A stretch of DNA of 64,000 nucleotides. Source: Candidatus Cohnella colombiensis (GTDB lineage: Bacteria; Bacillota; Bacilli; Paenibacillales; Paenibacillaceae). The stretch's first letter is position 1. Each line of letters opens with the position of its first letter. The position numbers were made by a program, and so were the translations under genes. Of this stretch, positions 42,856 to 50,239 are shown piece after piece. The notes beneath the pieces are model-generated. The model had not been told where the DNA came from. It worked only from the letters and a program-made list of their open reading frames with translations, and searched no databases. The DNA is taken from assembly GCA_029203125.1 (NCBI GenBank), contig CP119317.1, positions 1,736,001 to 1,800,000 on the forward strand. The letters run 5' to 3'.

Positions 42856-45249
42856 TTGACCTTGCTGCACATTGCTGTTTTTTTGCCGATCTTAATCATT
42901 CCATTCATCCCGTTGATGTATAAGTACATTCATCGCGTACATACGGGCTGGTTCGTAATGCTTGTCCCCCTCTGTTTGTTGATCTTGTTCGCTAGTTATT
43001 ATCCCTTGGAGCTATCTTTAGACCCTCAACTGCACTCTGTCGCTTGGATCCCATCATTCAATGTACATTTCACCATTTATTTGGACAGCCTATCGCTCTT
43101 GTTCGCCCTACTCATTACGGGGATCGGTACATTGGTCGTCCTCTACTCGATCTTCTACATGTCCATGGAACGCGAGAAGCTCCACTTCTTCTACGCTTAC
43201 TTGATGCTGTTCATGACGGCGATGCTCGGTTCTGTCCTCTCTGACAACTTAATTGTGCTTTACGCTTTTTGGGAGCTAACGAGTGTATCCTCGTTCTTAC
43301 TTATCGCATTCTGGTATCATCGTAAAAAATCACGTTATGGTGCACAAAAAGCGATGATCATCACGATGACCGGCGGATTCGCTATGCTGCTCGGGTTTAT
43401 CATTTTATATGTAGCAGGCGGAACCTTCAGCATTAGAGAGTTAATTGCAATGGGTGATCAGGTTTCTCAACATTCTTTATTTCTGCCTGCCATGTTCTTT
43501 ATTTTACTTGGCGCGTTTACCAAGTCAGCGCAATTCCCCTTCCACATCTGGCTACCTGATGCGATGGAAGCGCCCACTCCCATTAGCGCCTATCTCCACT
43601 CCGCTACAATGGTCAAAGCAGGCGTATATCTCGTCGCAAGATTAACACCTATATTCGGAATTCAAGTGGAGTGGTTCTGGACGATCACGATTGGCGGAAT
43701 CATCACCTTATTCGTAGGCTCCTTCAATGCAATACGCCAAACTGATTTAAAAGCATTGCTCGCATACTCCACCATAAGTCAATTGGGTCTCATTATGAGC
43801 TTGCTAGGCATTGGCTCTTTGGCGCTCCATAACCCGCAAGCTGACAATACGATATTATTTGCAGGTGCAACTCTTGCAGCGATGTTCCACTTAATTAACC
43901 ATTCCATCTTTAAGGGGAGCCTCTTTATGGTCGTCGGAATATTGGATCATGAGACGGGAACACGGGATATTCGCCGTTTAGGTGGTCTCATCCATCTGAT
44001 GCCAGTTTCCTTTACAATTACGATGATTGGCGCATTCTCGATGGCAGGCCTACCTCCATTTAGCGGTTTCCTTAGTAAAGAGATGTTCTTCACAGGTTTA
44101 TTGAGCGCTTCGTCTGCTTTAAATAATGGGTTTGTTATCCTCCCTATTGTTGCATGGATCGCAAGTATTTTAACGTTCGTTTACTGCATGATTATGATCT
44201 TCAAAGCGTTCGCAGGTACCTATCAACCAGAACGACTCGATCGCAAACCACATGAAGCACCTATCGGTATGCTTATTTCTCCGATCCTTTTAGCTGCACT
44301 CGTTATTGTTTTATTTTTCTTCCCGAATCTTATCGCTACATCTTTGCTTGAGCCAACTGTGAAAGCGATCATTCCTCAAGCATTCACAAGCGGGATGGTG
44401 TGGCATCCGCATATTCAGGCGTGGCATGGGTTTAACACTGAATTGTTCATGACAATTGGCGTCGTCGTTATTGGTTCGCTGCTTTACATCAATTATAAAA
44501 AGTGGCGGAACTTCTATGAAGCGATGACCTTTAAGCATAGCCTGAGCCATATATACGATCGTGGCCTCTTAGGAATGGAACGACTCGGAACGAAAGTAAC
44601 TCGCTTCTATATGACGGGGTCGCTAAATCATTATTTATCCTACCTCTTCGTCTTCTTGATCGTCATGGCCGGTGGATCAATGATCGTGAATCAAGCTTAT
44701 TTCTTCGATTTTTCAAGAAATTCACCCATCGAAAGCTATGAAATTGTACTTGGGTTAACGATGGTCACTGCTGCAATATATATTTTGTTCTCAAAATCGC
44801 GATTGATCTCGATTATTGCGGTCAGTGTAATCGGCTATATCGTATCGTTGTTCTTCGTTATCTTCAGAGCTCCGGATTTGGCATTAACTCAGCTCGTCGT
44901 TGAAACGATTTCAACGGCTCTATTCCTGCTCTGCTTCTACTTCCTGCCCAAGGTAAGTAAAAATCTATCTACATTAACGTTTCGATTACGCAATGCAATC
45001 ATCGCAATTGGAGTCGGTTTGACGCTTACGCTCATCGGGCTATCCGCACAAGGACATCATGTCTTCGAGCCGATATCCGATTATTATAAAAACTCTTACG
45101 CTCTTGCAGGTGCTAAAAATATGGTTAACGCCATTCTCGTTGATTTCCGCGCATTCGATACGATGCTCGAAATTGTTGTGCTTTTCTCTGCAGGCGTAGG
45201 CATCTATACGTTAATCAAACTTCGTCATGCGGGGAGGAAGGACCAATGA
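42856..45249 (+). CDS. mrpA: Na+/H+ antiporter subunit MrpA
   Basis: This 797-residue subunit has about 20 helices, with the NuoL-like core (LIAFWYHRKKSRYGAQKAMI, WLPDAMEAPTPISAYLHSAT) and C-terminal MrpA/MbhE-type extension. It translocates Na+ and H+ as part of the hetero-oligomeric Mrp complex in the plasma membrane. It starts at TTG 42856 with GGAGAGG at 42844-42850. It heads mrpABCDEFG, whose genes overlap or nearly abut, which supports a single complex. Confidence 0.95.
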   Translation: MTLLHIAVFLPILIIPFIPLMYKYIHRVHTGWFVMLVPLCLLILFASYYPLELSLDPQLHSVAWIPSFNVHFTIYLDSLSLLFALLITGIGTLVVLYSIFYMSMEREKLHFFYAYLMLFMTAMLGSVLSDNLIVLYAFWELTSVSSFLLIAFWYHRKKSRYGAQKAMIITMTGGFAMLLGFIILYVAGGTFSIRELIAMGDQVSQHSLFLPAMFFILLGAFTKSAQFPFHIWLPDAMEAPTPISAYLHSATMVKAGVYLVARLTPIFGIQVEWFWTITIGGIITLFVGSFNAIRQTDLKALLAYSTISQLGLIMSLLGIGSLALHNPQADNTILFAGATLAAMFHLINHSIFKGSLFMVVGILDHETGTRDIRRLGGLIHLMPVSFTITMIGAFSMAGLPPFSGFLSKEMFFTGLLSASSALNNGFVILPIVAWIASILTFVYCMIMIFKAFAGTYQPERLDRKPHEAPIGMLISPILLAALVIVLFFFPNLIATSLLEPTVKAIIPQAFTSGMVWHPHIQAWHGFNTELFMTIGVVVIGSLLYINYKKWRNFYEAMTFKHSLSHIYDRGLLGMERLGTKVTRFYMTGSLNHYLSYLFVFLIVMAGGSMIVNQAYFFDFSRNSPIESYEIVLGLTMVTAAIYILFSKSRLISIIAVSVIGYIVSLFFVIFRAPDLALTQLVVETISTALFLLCFYFLPKVSKNLSTLTFRLRNAIIAIGVGLTLTLIGLSAQGHHVFEPISDYYKNSYALAGAKNMVNAILVDFRAFDTMLEIVVLFSAGVGIYTLIKLRHAGRKDQ

Positions 45250-45671
45250 AGTTTACTGACGTTTATTTACAAACGACTACGAAAATTTTCGTCTTTATCA
45301 TTATGACTTTTTCGATCTATGTTCTGTTTGCCGGTCATCACAATCCAGGTGGCGGTTTCATCGGGGGTTTAATCACGGCTTCTTCCCTAGTGCTGCTCTA
45401 TATTGCATTCGACCTTCAATCCGTACGCGATATCATTCCGGTCGATTTCAACCAACTCGCTGCTGCTGGCGTCATCCTATCTGTATTAACAGGTACAGCG
45501 TCCTTTTTATTCGATGTGCCATTCCTGTCTCAAGCATTTACTTATGTGAACTTACCGATCCTAGGGAAAACCGAAATTGCTTCAGCCGTCATCTTCGATT
45601 TAGGTGTGTACTTTGCTGTAATCGGAACGACGATGACGATAATTACGAGTATAAGCGAGGATAAAAAATAA
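45246..45671 (+). CDS. mrpB: Na+/H+ antiporter subunit MrpB
   Basis: This 141-residue, four-helix subunit overlaps mrpA by four bases (ATGA) and mrpC by one base. The motif GHHNPGGGFIGGLITASSLV is diagnostic of MrpB. The ribosome site GGGGAGGAAGG lies in the mrpA end. Confidence 0.95.
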   Translation: MKFTDVYLQTTTKIFVFIIMTFSIYVLFAGHHNPGGGFIGGLITASSLVLLYIAFDLQSVRDIIPVDFNQLAAAGVILSVLTGTASFLFDVPFLSQAFTYVNLPILGKTEIASAVIFDLGVYFAVIGTTMTIITSISEDKK

Positions 45672-46009
45672 TGGAGACCTTCGTAACTATACTAGCCGGA
45701 GTACTATATACAGTCGGAACGTATCTCATTCTGAACAAAAACCTATTACGGATTATTCTCGGGATTACACTCTTCTCTCATGCCACTCATCTCATGCTCA
45801 TGTCGATTAATGGATTGAAAAAGGGAGCAGCTCCGTTACTCGGTGAAGAAGTAGCAAATTATACCGATCCTATACCGCAAGCTCTGTTGTTAACTTCGAT
45901 CGTCATAAGCTTCGCACTAACTGCTTTTCTGCTTGTACTGGGTTACCGCACTTATGTTGAGCTTGGTACGGTAAATATCAAGAAACTAAGAGGTAAATCC
46001 GATGAGTAA
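45671..46009 (+). CDS. mrpC: Na+/H+ antiporter subunit MrpC
   Basis: This 112-residue, three-helix subunit is homologous to NuoK. The segment YTDPIPQALLLTSIVISFAL is conserved in MrpC. It overlaps mrpB by one base and mrpD by eight bases. Confidence 0.95.
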   Translation: METFVTILAGVLYTVGTYLILNKNLLRIILGITLFSHATHLMLMSINGLKKGAAPLLGEEVANYTDPIPQALLLTSIVISFALTAFLLVLGYRTYVELGTVNIKKLRGKSDE

Positions 46010-47489
46010 TGTGCTAATTTTACCGATCATTATTCCTCTTCTCACGGGAATGTTTATGATCTTCTTCCGACGAAATATACGGCTACAACAAATCATAGCG
46101 GTCGTAAGCTTACTGCTTACAATTGGAGTTGCTGCATATATCGTTCATCGAGTATCTGTGGGAGGAATAATTGTTCTAGATGTTGGGGGTTGGGAAGCGC
46201 CATTTGGCATTTCACTTGTTGGAGATATGCTAGCAGCTCTACTCGTACTCGTGGCAACCTTCATCTGTTTGATGTGCTGTCTCTATGCATTCAAAACGCT
46301 AAAGCACGATCATAAAGTACACTTTGTATACTGCTTCATTCTTTTGCTCCTTTGCGGAGTAAATGGCTCTTTTCTTACCGGTGATATCTTCAACTTATTT
46401 GTCTTTTTCGAAGTGATGCTCATCTCGTCTTATGTACTGCTTAGCTTAGGCGGAAAAAAATTACAACTGCGCGAATCCATTAAATACGTCATCATTAATG
46501 TTATTTCTTCCACCTTGTTTGTTATCGCGATTGCGTACTTGTACTCTGTGGCAGGAACGCTCAATATGGCTCAGCTCTCTGAGCGGCTCGCATCGATTAG
46601 TCAGGATGGATTGATGATTACGATTAGCTTCATCTTCTTAACCGTATTCGGTTTGAAATCGGGTTTGTTCCTGTTCTTCTGGTTACCTGGATCCTATAGC
46701 GCTCCACCACCTGCTATTGCAGCTTTATTCGCGGCCTTGTTAACTAAGGTCGGCATCTATGCGATATTGCGAACATTCACCTTGCTTTTCTATCATCAGC
46801 CTGAATGGACACACACTGTCATTATGTATCTTGCTGCACTTACGATGATTTTAGGAGCTTTAGGCGCAATCTCTCATTGGGAAATTAGGAAAATACTCGC
46901 CTATAACGTCGTTGTCGCAGTAGGGTTTATTCTATTCGGAATCGGAGTTGCAAGCTTTGATTCCCTTACAGGTGCTATTTATTATTTGTTACACGATATG
47001 TTGGCTAAAGCGCTCATCTTTATCCTTGGCGGCGCCATCATCTCCATATTTGGTTCAGATCACCTACGTAACTTCAGCGGCTTGATCTTATTCCGTCCGC
47101 TGCTTGGGTGGTTGTTCTTTATCGCAGCGCTTGCTCTTGTAGGTGTCCCTCCACTTAGCGGATTTGTAGGTAAGCTTATTATTATTAAAGGGGGGATTGC
47201 GGAAGGGCAAATCATACTGTCGATCATCGGTGTGATGACCAGTTTATTGGTGCTTTACTCTGTCATGAAAATTTTCATTCATAGCTTCTGGGGAGAAAAG
47301 TTGCTTAGTGAAGGTGAACAGAAGGATACAGGTAACAGCGCTTTATTACCCGGTACTCTATTGGCCGTGCTCGTGATCGGAATGGGATTAGGCGCGGAAT
47401 GGGTACTCACTTATGTGAAGCAAGCAGTTGAAGTGTTGAGTAACCCATCTATCTATGTAAACGCTGTGTTCAAACGCTTCGAGCCCTAA
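46002..47489 (+). CDS. mrpD: Na+/H+ antiporter subunit MrpD
   Basis: This 495-residue proton-translocating subunit is homologous to NuoM/NuoN. It has about 14 helices and conserved segments FFEVMLISSYVLLSLGG, LPGSYSAPPPAIAALFAALL and LHDMLAKALIFILGG. It overlaps mrpC and is followed after 22 bases by the mrpE region. Confidence 0.95.
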   Translation: MSNVLILPIIIPLLTGMFMIFFRRNIRLQQIIAVVSLLLTIGVAAYIVHRVSVGGIIVLDVGGWEAPFGISLVGDMLAALLVLVATFICLMCCLYAFKTLKHDHKVHFVYCFILLLLCGVNGSFLTGDIFNLFVFFEVMLISSYVLLSLGGKKLQLRESIKYVIINVISSTLFVIAIAYLYSVAGTLNMAQLSERLASISQDGLMITISFIFLTVFGLKSGLFLFFWLPGSYSAPPPAIAALFAALLTKVGIYAILRTFTLLFYHQPEWTHTVIMYLAALTMILGALGAISHWEIRKILAYNVVVAVGFILFGIGVASFDSLTGAIYYLLHDMLAKALIFILGGAIISIFGSDHLRNFSGLILFRPLLGWLFFIAALALVGVPPLSGFVGKLIIIKGGIAEGQIILSIIGVMTSLLVLYSVMKIFIHSFWGEKLLSEGEQKDTGNSALLPGTLLAVLVIGMGLGAEWVLTYVKQAVEVLSNPSIYVNAVFKRFEP

Positions 47490-47526
47490 TGAAACTTCAC
47501 CATGAGAGGACGTGGATTCGAGTCCA

Positions 47527-48003
47527 ATGACAACACAAATTCTATTAAACCTCTTAATCGCCCTCGTCTGGATGCTCCTCAATGAGTCGTGGAACATCGT
47601 CATATTTGGTATGGGCTACGTAATTGGGTTTTTCATCATCTTGTTAATGCGGCGCTTCTTCCCTGAACCGTTCTATGGCCGCAAGATGATTGCAATCATT
47701 AAGCTCCTTTACTTCTTCTTTATTGAATTGTTAAAATCCAGCCTTGTCGTCATCCTTCAAGTGACTCGTCCTAAGCTAAATATTGAACCCGGAATTTTCC
47801 GTTCTGAAACCATATTGAAAACAGACCTTGAAATCAGTCTATTGACGACACTATTAACATTAACCCCAGGATCGGTCGTCATGGAAATTGATCCGAAGGC
47901 GGGTGTCATGTTCATTCATGCAATGGACGCAACAGAATACCGCAACAGTGTTGTCAAATCGCAACTCAAGTTCGAAAAAGCGATAATCGAGGTGATGCGT
48001 TAA
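47527..48003 (+). CDS. mrpE: Na+/H+ antiporter subunit MrpE
   Basis: This 158-residue subunit has two or three N-terminal helices and a cytoplasmic domain with TLLTLTPGSVVMEID, conserved in MrpE. I prefer ATG 47527, which gives the usual length and N-terminus (MTTQILLNLLIALVWM). A GTG at 47512 is an alternative, but AGAGGA almost touches it. It overlaps mrpF by one base. Confidence 0.92.
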   Translation: MTTQILLNLLIALVWMLLNESWNIVIFGMGYVIGFFIILLMRRFFPEPFYGRKMIAIIKLLYFFFIELLKSSLVVILQVTRPKLNIEPGIFRSETILKTDLEISLLTTLLTLTPGSVVMEIDPKAGVMFIHAMDATEYRNSVVKSQLKFEKAIIEVMR

Positions 48004-48287
48004 TGTTCAATTCCATAATGTTGCTTGCAATGTTTCTACTTTCTATTTCGATTGTCATTGCGCTTTATCGTGTCATTAAAGGTCCAAGCATTCATGATCG
48101 TGTACTTGCGCTCGACTCGATCGGGTATCTCGTCATTGGGATTGTTGCCATATTATCTATTCGACTCGATTCACATGCCTATCTTGAAACGATATTATTA
48201 ATCGGTATTTTGGCTTTTCTTAGCACAATCGCATTAAGCAGATACCTGGAAAGAGGTGTAGTTATTGGACGCAAAAGTGATGATTGA
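48003..48287 (+). CDS. mrpF: Na+/H+ antiporter subunit MrpF
   Basis: This 94-residue, three-helix subunit has the MrpF motif RVIKGPSIHDRVLALDSIG. It overlaps mrpE by one base and mrpG by 23 bases, indicating tight coupling. Confidence 0.94.
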   Translation: MFNSIMLLAMFLLSISIVIALYRVIKGPSIHDRVLALDSIGYLVIGIVAILSIRLDSHAYLETILLIGILAFLSTIALSRYLERGVVIGRKSDD

Positions 48288-48639
48288 AATTGTTGTCGCT
48301 GCACTGATCCTGTTAGGAACATTGATGAGTCTAATAAGTTCACTTGGGATTATTCGGCTACCCGATGTATATACACGAGCGCACGCTTCAACGAAAAGTG
48401 CAACACTGGGTATCCTTTGTATTCTTACAGGAGCTTTTTTCTACTTTGTCTTCACTCATGGTGTGTCGAGCATTCGCTTGCTGCTTGGTATCGTATTCGT
48501 CTTCTTAACTGCCCCCGTCGCTGGACACCTCATTATTCGATCCGCACACCGCTCAAAGGTAGCGCTCGCAGACATTAGTGTCCAAGACGATTTGCAGCAT
48601 TATTTAAACAGTGTGGATCACAATGAGTCTAAAGACTAG
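48265..48639 (+). CDS. mrpG: Na+/H+ antiporter subunit MrpG
   Basis: This 124-residue, three-helix subunit has the MrpG motif GIIRLPDVYTRAHASTKSAT. It starts at TTG 48265 after AAGAGGTG inside mrpF. Its stop codon overlaps the stop of the convergent ykkD in a shared CTAG, so the operons have no spacer between them. Confidence 0.93.
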   Translation: MDAKVMIEIVVAALILLGTLMSLISSLGIIRLPDVYTRAHASTKSATLGILCILTGAFFYFVFTHGVSSIRLLLGIVFVFLTAPVAGHLIIRSAHRSKVALADISVQDDLQHYLNSVDHNESKD

Positions 48640-48950
48640 CTTACGAACTTCAAGCCGACTGCTGAGCCAAGCACGATTGTAATAAATAACAATCTAAATA
48701 GACTCTTCGGCTCACCATAATAGATCATTCCGAGAATAGCACCACCCGATGCGCCAATTCCTGTCCATATGGCATACGCAGTTCCCATCGGAAGTGATTT
48801 CATCGCAAGGGAGAGGAACAAGAAGCTTAAACCGAACCCTACCATCATCATCAAGACGGATCGCAAACTGCGATCCTGATTCACCTTGTTGATCGTAACG
48901 ACTCCGAACATTTCAAAAACGCCAGCTAACAGCAAATAGATCCAGCTCAT
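48636..48950 (-). CDS. ykkD: Guanidinium exporter SMR subunit YkkD
   Basis: This 104-residue, four-helix small multidrug resistance protein closely resembles Bacillus YkkD: PMGTAYAIWTGIGASGGAIL and AVGLKFVS at the end, with membrane Glu13 in GVFEMFGV. It overlaps ykkC by four bases and probably forms a heterodimer with it. The upstream guanidine-I riboswitch points to guanidinium export. Confidence 0.94.
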   Translation of the reverse strand: MSWIYLLLAGVFEMFGVVTINKVNQDRSLRSVLMMMVGFGLSFLFLSLAMKSLPMGTAYAIWTGIGASGGAILGMIYYGEPKSLFRLLFITIVLGSAVGLKFVS

Positions 48951-49288
48951 GATTTATTCACCTGCTTACTCGGTTCATTACTTACGATCTTCAAACCAAT
49001 TACGCCAAGCAGAAGCAAACCAATTAAGGCGATCTTCGCAAATTGAACCGGTGCATCGAACCACACAATGTCTGAGATCACAGTTCCTACAGTACCTAGA
49101 CCGACGAATACCGCATATACGGTGCCCACTGGAAGCTTGCGTGAAGCCATAATCATTGTATAGAAGCTCACCACTATGGCTACGAGTGTACCCGCCCACT
49201 CCAGAGCAGTAGACGCGTGCTTTAATCCAATAACCCAACCCACTTCAAATAATGATGCGATAACGACGTTTAACCATGTTTTGTTCAT
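48947..49288 (-). CDS. ykkC: Guanidinium exporter SMR subunit YkkC
   Basis: This 113-residue SMR protein matches YkkC: the essential-Glu segment SLFEVGWVIGLKHA, LPVGTVYAVFVGLGTVGTVI and IGLLLLGVIGLKIVS. It is the first gene after the guanidine-I riboswitch, and YkkC/YkkD pairs export guanidinium in exchange for protons. AACGGAGTG precedes the ATG. Confidence 0.95.
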   Translation of the reverse strand: MNKTWLNVVIASLFEVGWVIGLKHASTALEWAGTLVAIVVSFYTMIMASRKLPVGTVYAVFVGLGTVGTVISDIVWFDAPVQFAKIALIGLLLLGVIGLKIVSNEPSKQVNKS

Positions 49289-49324
49289 TTCGATTCACTC
49301 CGTTCTCTAAGATGACAATAAAAT

Positions 49325-49365
49325 AGCCTGAAAGAGATCTGTCTATGCAGATCATCTCCCAGGCT
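49325..49365 (-). terminator. Riboswitch-controlled terminator before ykkC
   Basis: On the minus strand AGCCTG (49365-49360) pairs with CAGGCT (49330-49325) around an AGAT/ATCTG inner stem, followed by ATTTTATT. Its 5' arm is part of the riboswitch core AAAAGCCTGGGAGA, so ligand binding would prevent termination. Confidence 0.85.
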
Positions 49366-49441
49366 TTTATCCTTCCGTGGCACAGCGATTACGCTGTGAG
49401 TTTTCTCTCGGACCAGACCAACGATGTGCGGAACCCTAGAA
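49352..49441 (-). ncRNA. Guanidine-I (ykkC) riboswitch
   Basis: On the minus strand the conserved ykkC-motif blocks appear in order: TCTAGGGTTCCGC, GGTCTGGTCCGAGAGAAAA, CACAGCG-TAAT-CGCTGTG as a variable stem, CCACGGAAGGATAAAAG and CCTGGGAGA. This is the established guanidine-I aptamer. It precedes a YkkC/YkkD exporter and overlaps an intrinsic terminator, the expected expression platform for induction by guanidinium. Confidence 0.95.
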
Positions 49442-49520
49442 AACACTTTTATGAAATTCATTCGATCTTACAAAATTCTATCATACTAGTCAAGACGTAT
49501 ATTTTAATTAATGACATTAA

Positions 49521-49868
49521 CTATAAATATGTACTCACGATATCTCGCACTTGTTGGACGAGTTCAGCTGGAGCCCGATCCTTATATCGCATACGACGTG
49601 ATCGCCAATCTAGGCTTTTCACTTGATCAGCCAAGATGACGCCAGTTATCGATAAATGTTCAGGCAATGCTACCTCAAATGGATATCCTTTACTTTGGTT
49701 CGTTATTGGACACACCACAGCAAAGCCTGTTACAGCATTGAATTCATACGGTGAAATCACAATAGCCGGCCGTTCACCTGCTTGTTCATGCCCGGATTGT
49801 GGTGTGAAATTGATAAAGACTAAATCTCCTCGGCTTGGAAATGGTGAGGATTCTTCATGCTTTACCAC
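49521..49868 (-). CDS. mazF: MazF/PemK-family endoribonuclease toxin
   Basis: This 115-residue toxin starts near SRGDLVFINFTPQSGHEQAG, the MazF hallmark with the catalytic Arg in GERPAIVISP and a Thr/Ser in CPITNQSKGYPFEV. It cleaves single-stranded RNA at short sequences. It overlaps the antitoxin gene by seven bases, as typical for toxin-antitoxin pairs. This is not the usual chromosomal mazEF next to alr, so it is probably an accessory module. Confidence 0.92.
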   Translation of the reverse strand: MVKHEESSPFPSRGDLVFINFTPQSGHEQAGERPAIVISPYEFNAVTGFAVVCPITNQSKGYPFEVALPEHLSITGVILADQVKSLDWRSRRMRYKDRAPAELVQQVRDIVSTYL

Positions 49869-50128
49869 GCTTCATTTCCCTCCGAAGTGCCAAAATCTAT
49901 TTCTTGATGGCGATTTTCAGGTGTAATCTTAGATAGTAAATCCTCTAGCGTTGGCTTAGATACTTTTGGACGAATAATGACTTCACGATTTTGTAGAAGC
50001 AGCTCTACTTCAGAGCCATCTTTAAGATCTAATTGTTCTGCATAAGGGCCCGGGATCCGGATACCTAGACTATTCCCCCACTTTTGAACCTTCACGATTC
50101 TCACCTTCGATCCATGATTTGGCTCCAT
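49862..50128 (-). CDS. mazE: MazE/AbrB-type antitoxin
   Basis: This 88-residue antitoxin has an N-terminal SpoVT/AbrB swapped-hairpin DNA-binding domain (VKVQKWGNSLGIRIPGPYAE) and a flexible acidic C-terminus (PENRHQEIDFGTSEGNEAW) for toxin neutralisation. ATG 50128 is used because it lies seven bases after the end of the 49-bp palindrome (50136-50184). The DNA-binding domain probably binds that palindrome for autoregulation. Confidence 0.92.
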   Translation of the reverse strand: MEPNHGSKVRIVKVQKWGNSLGIRIPGPYAEQLDLKDGSEVELLLQNREVIIRPKVSKPTLEDLLSKITPENRHQEIDFGTSEGNEAW

Positions 50129-50135
50129 TATATCA

Positions 50136-50184
50136 CCAACCCTGCACAATGTATATATAAAGTATATACATTGTGCAGGGTTGG
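50136..50184. repeat. Perfect 22-bp inverted repeat in the mazEF promoter
   Basis: Bases 50136-50157 and 50163-50184 are perfect inverted copies with the five-base spacer TAAAG; the inner ends are GTATATA and TATATAC. The mazE-proximal arm ends seven bases before the mazE start, so it probably covers the promoter and leader. Likely operator for MazE or MazEF, and a potential RNA hairpin. Confidence 0.85.
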
Positions 50185-50239
50185 TATTCCTAAACCTTCT
50201 TTAGTTAACATAATAATAATTATATAAACCTTACAGAGT

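Noticed and set aside
49521..50128. The housekeeping mazEF/ndoAI locus
   Set aside because: The usual neighbours (alr, sigB-rsb genes) are absent, and the module lies between an exporter and a Bce-type operon.
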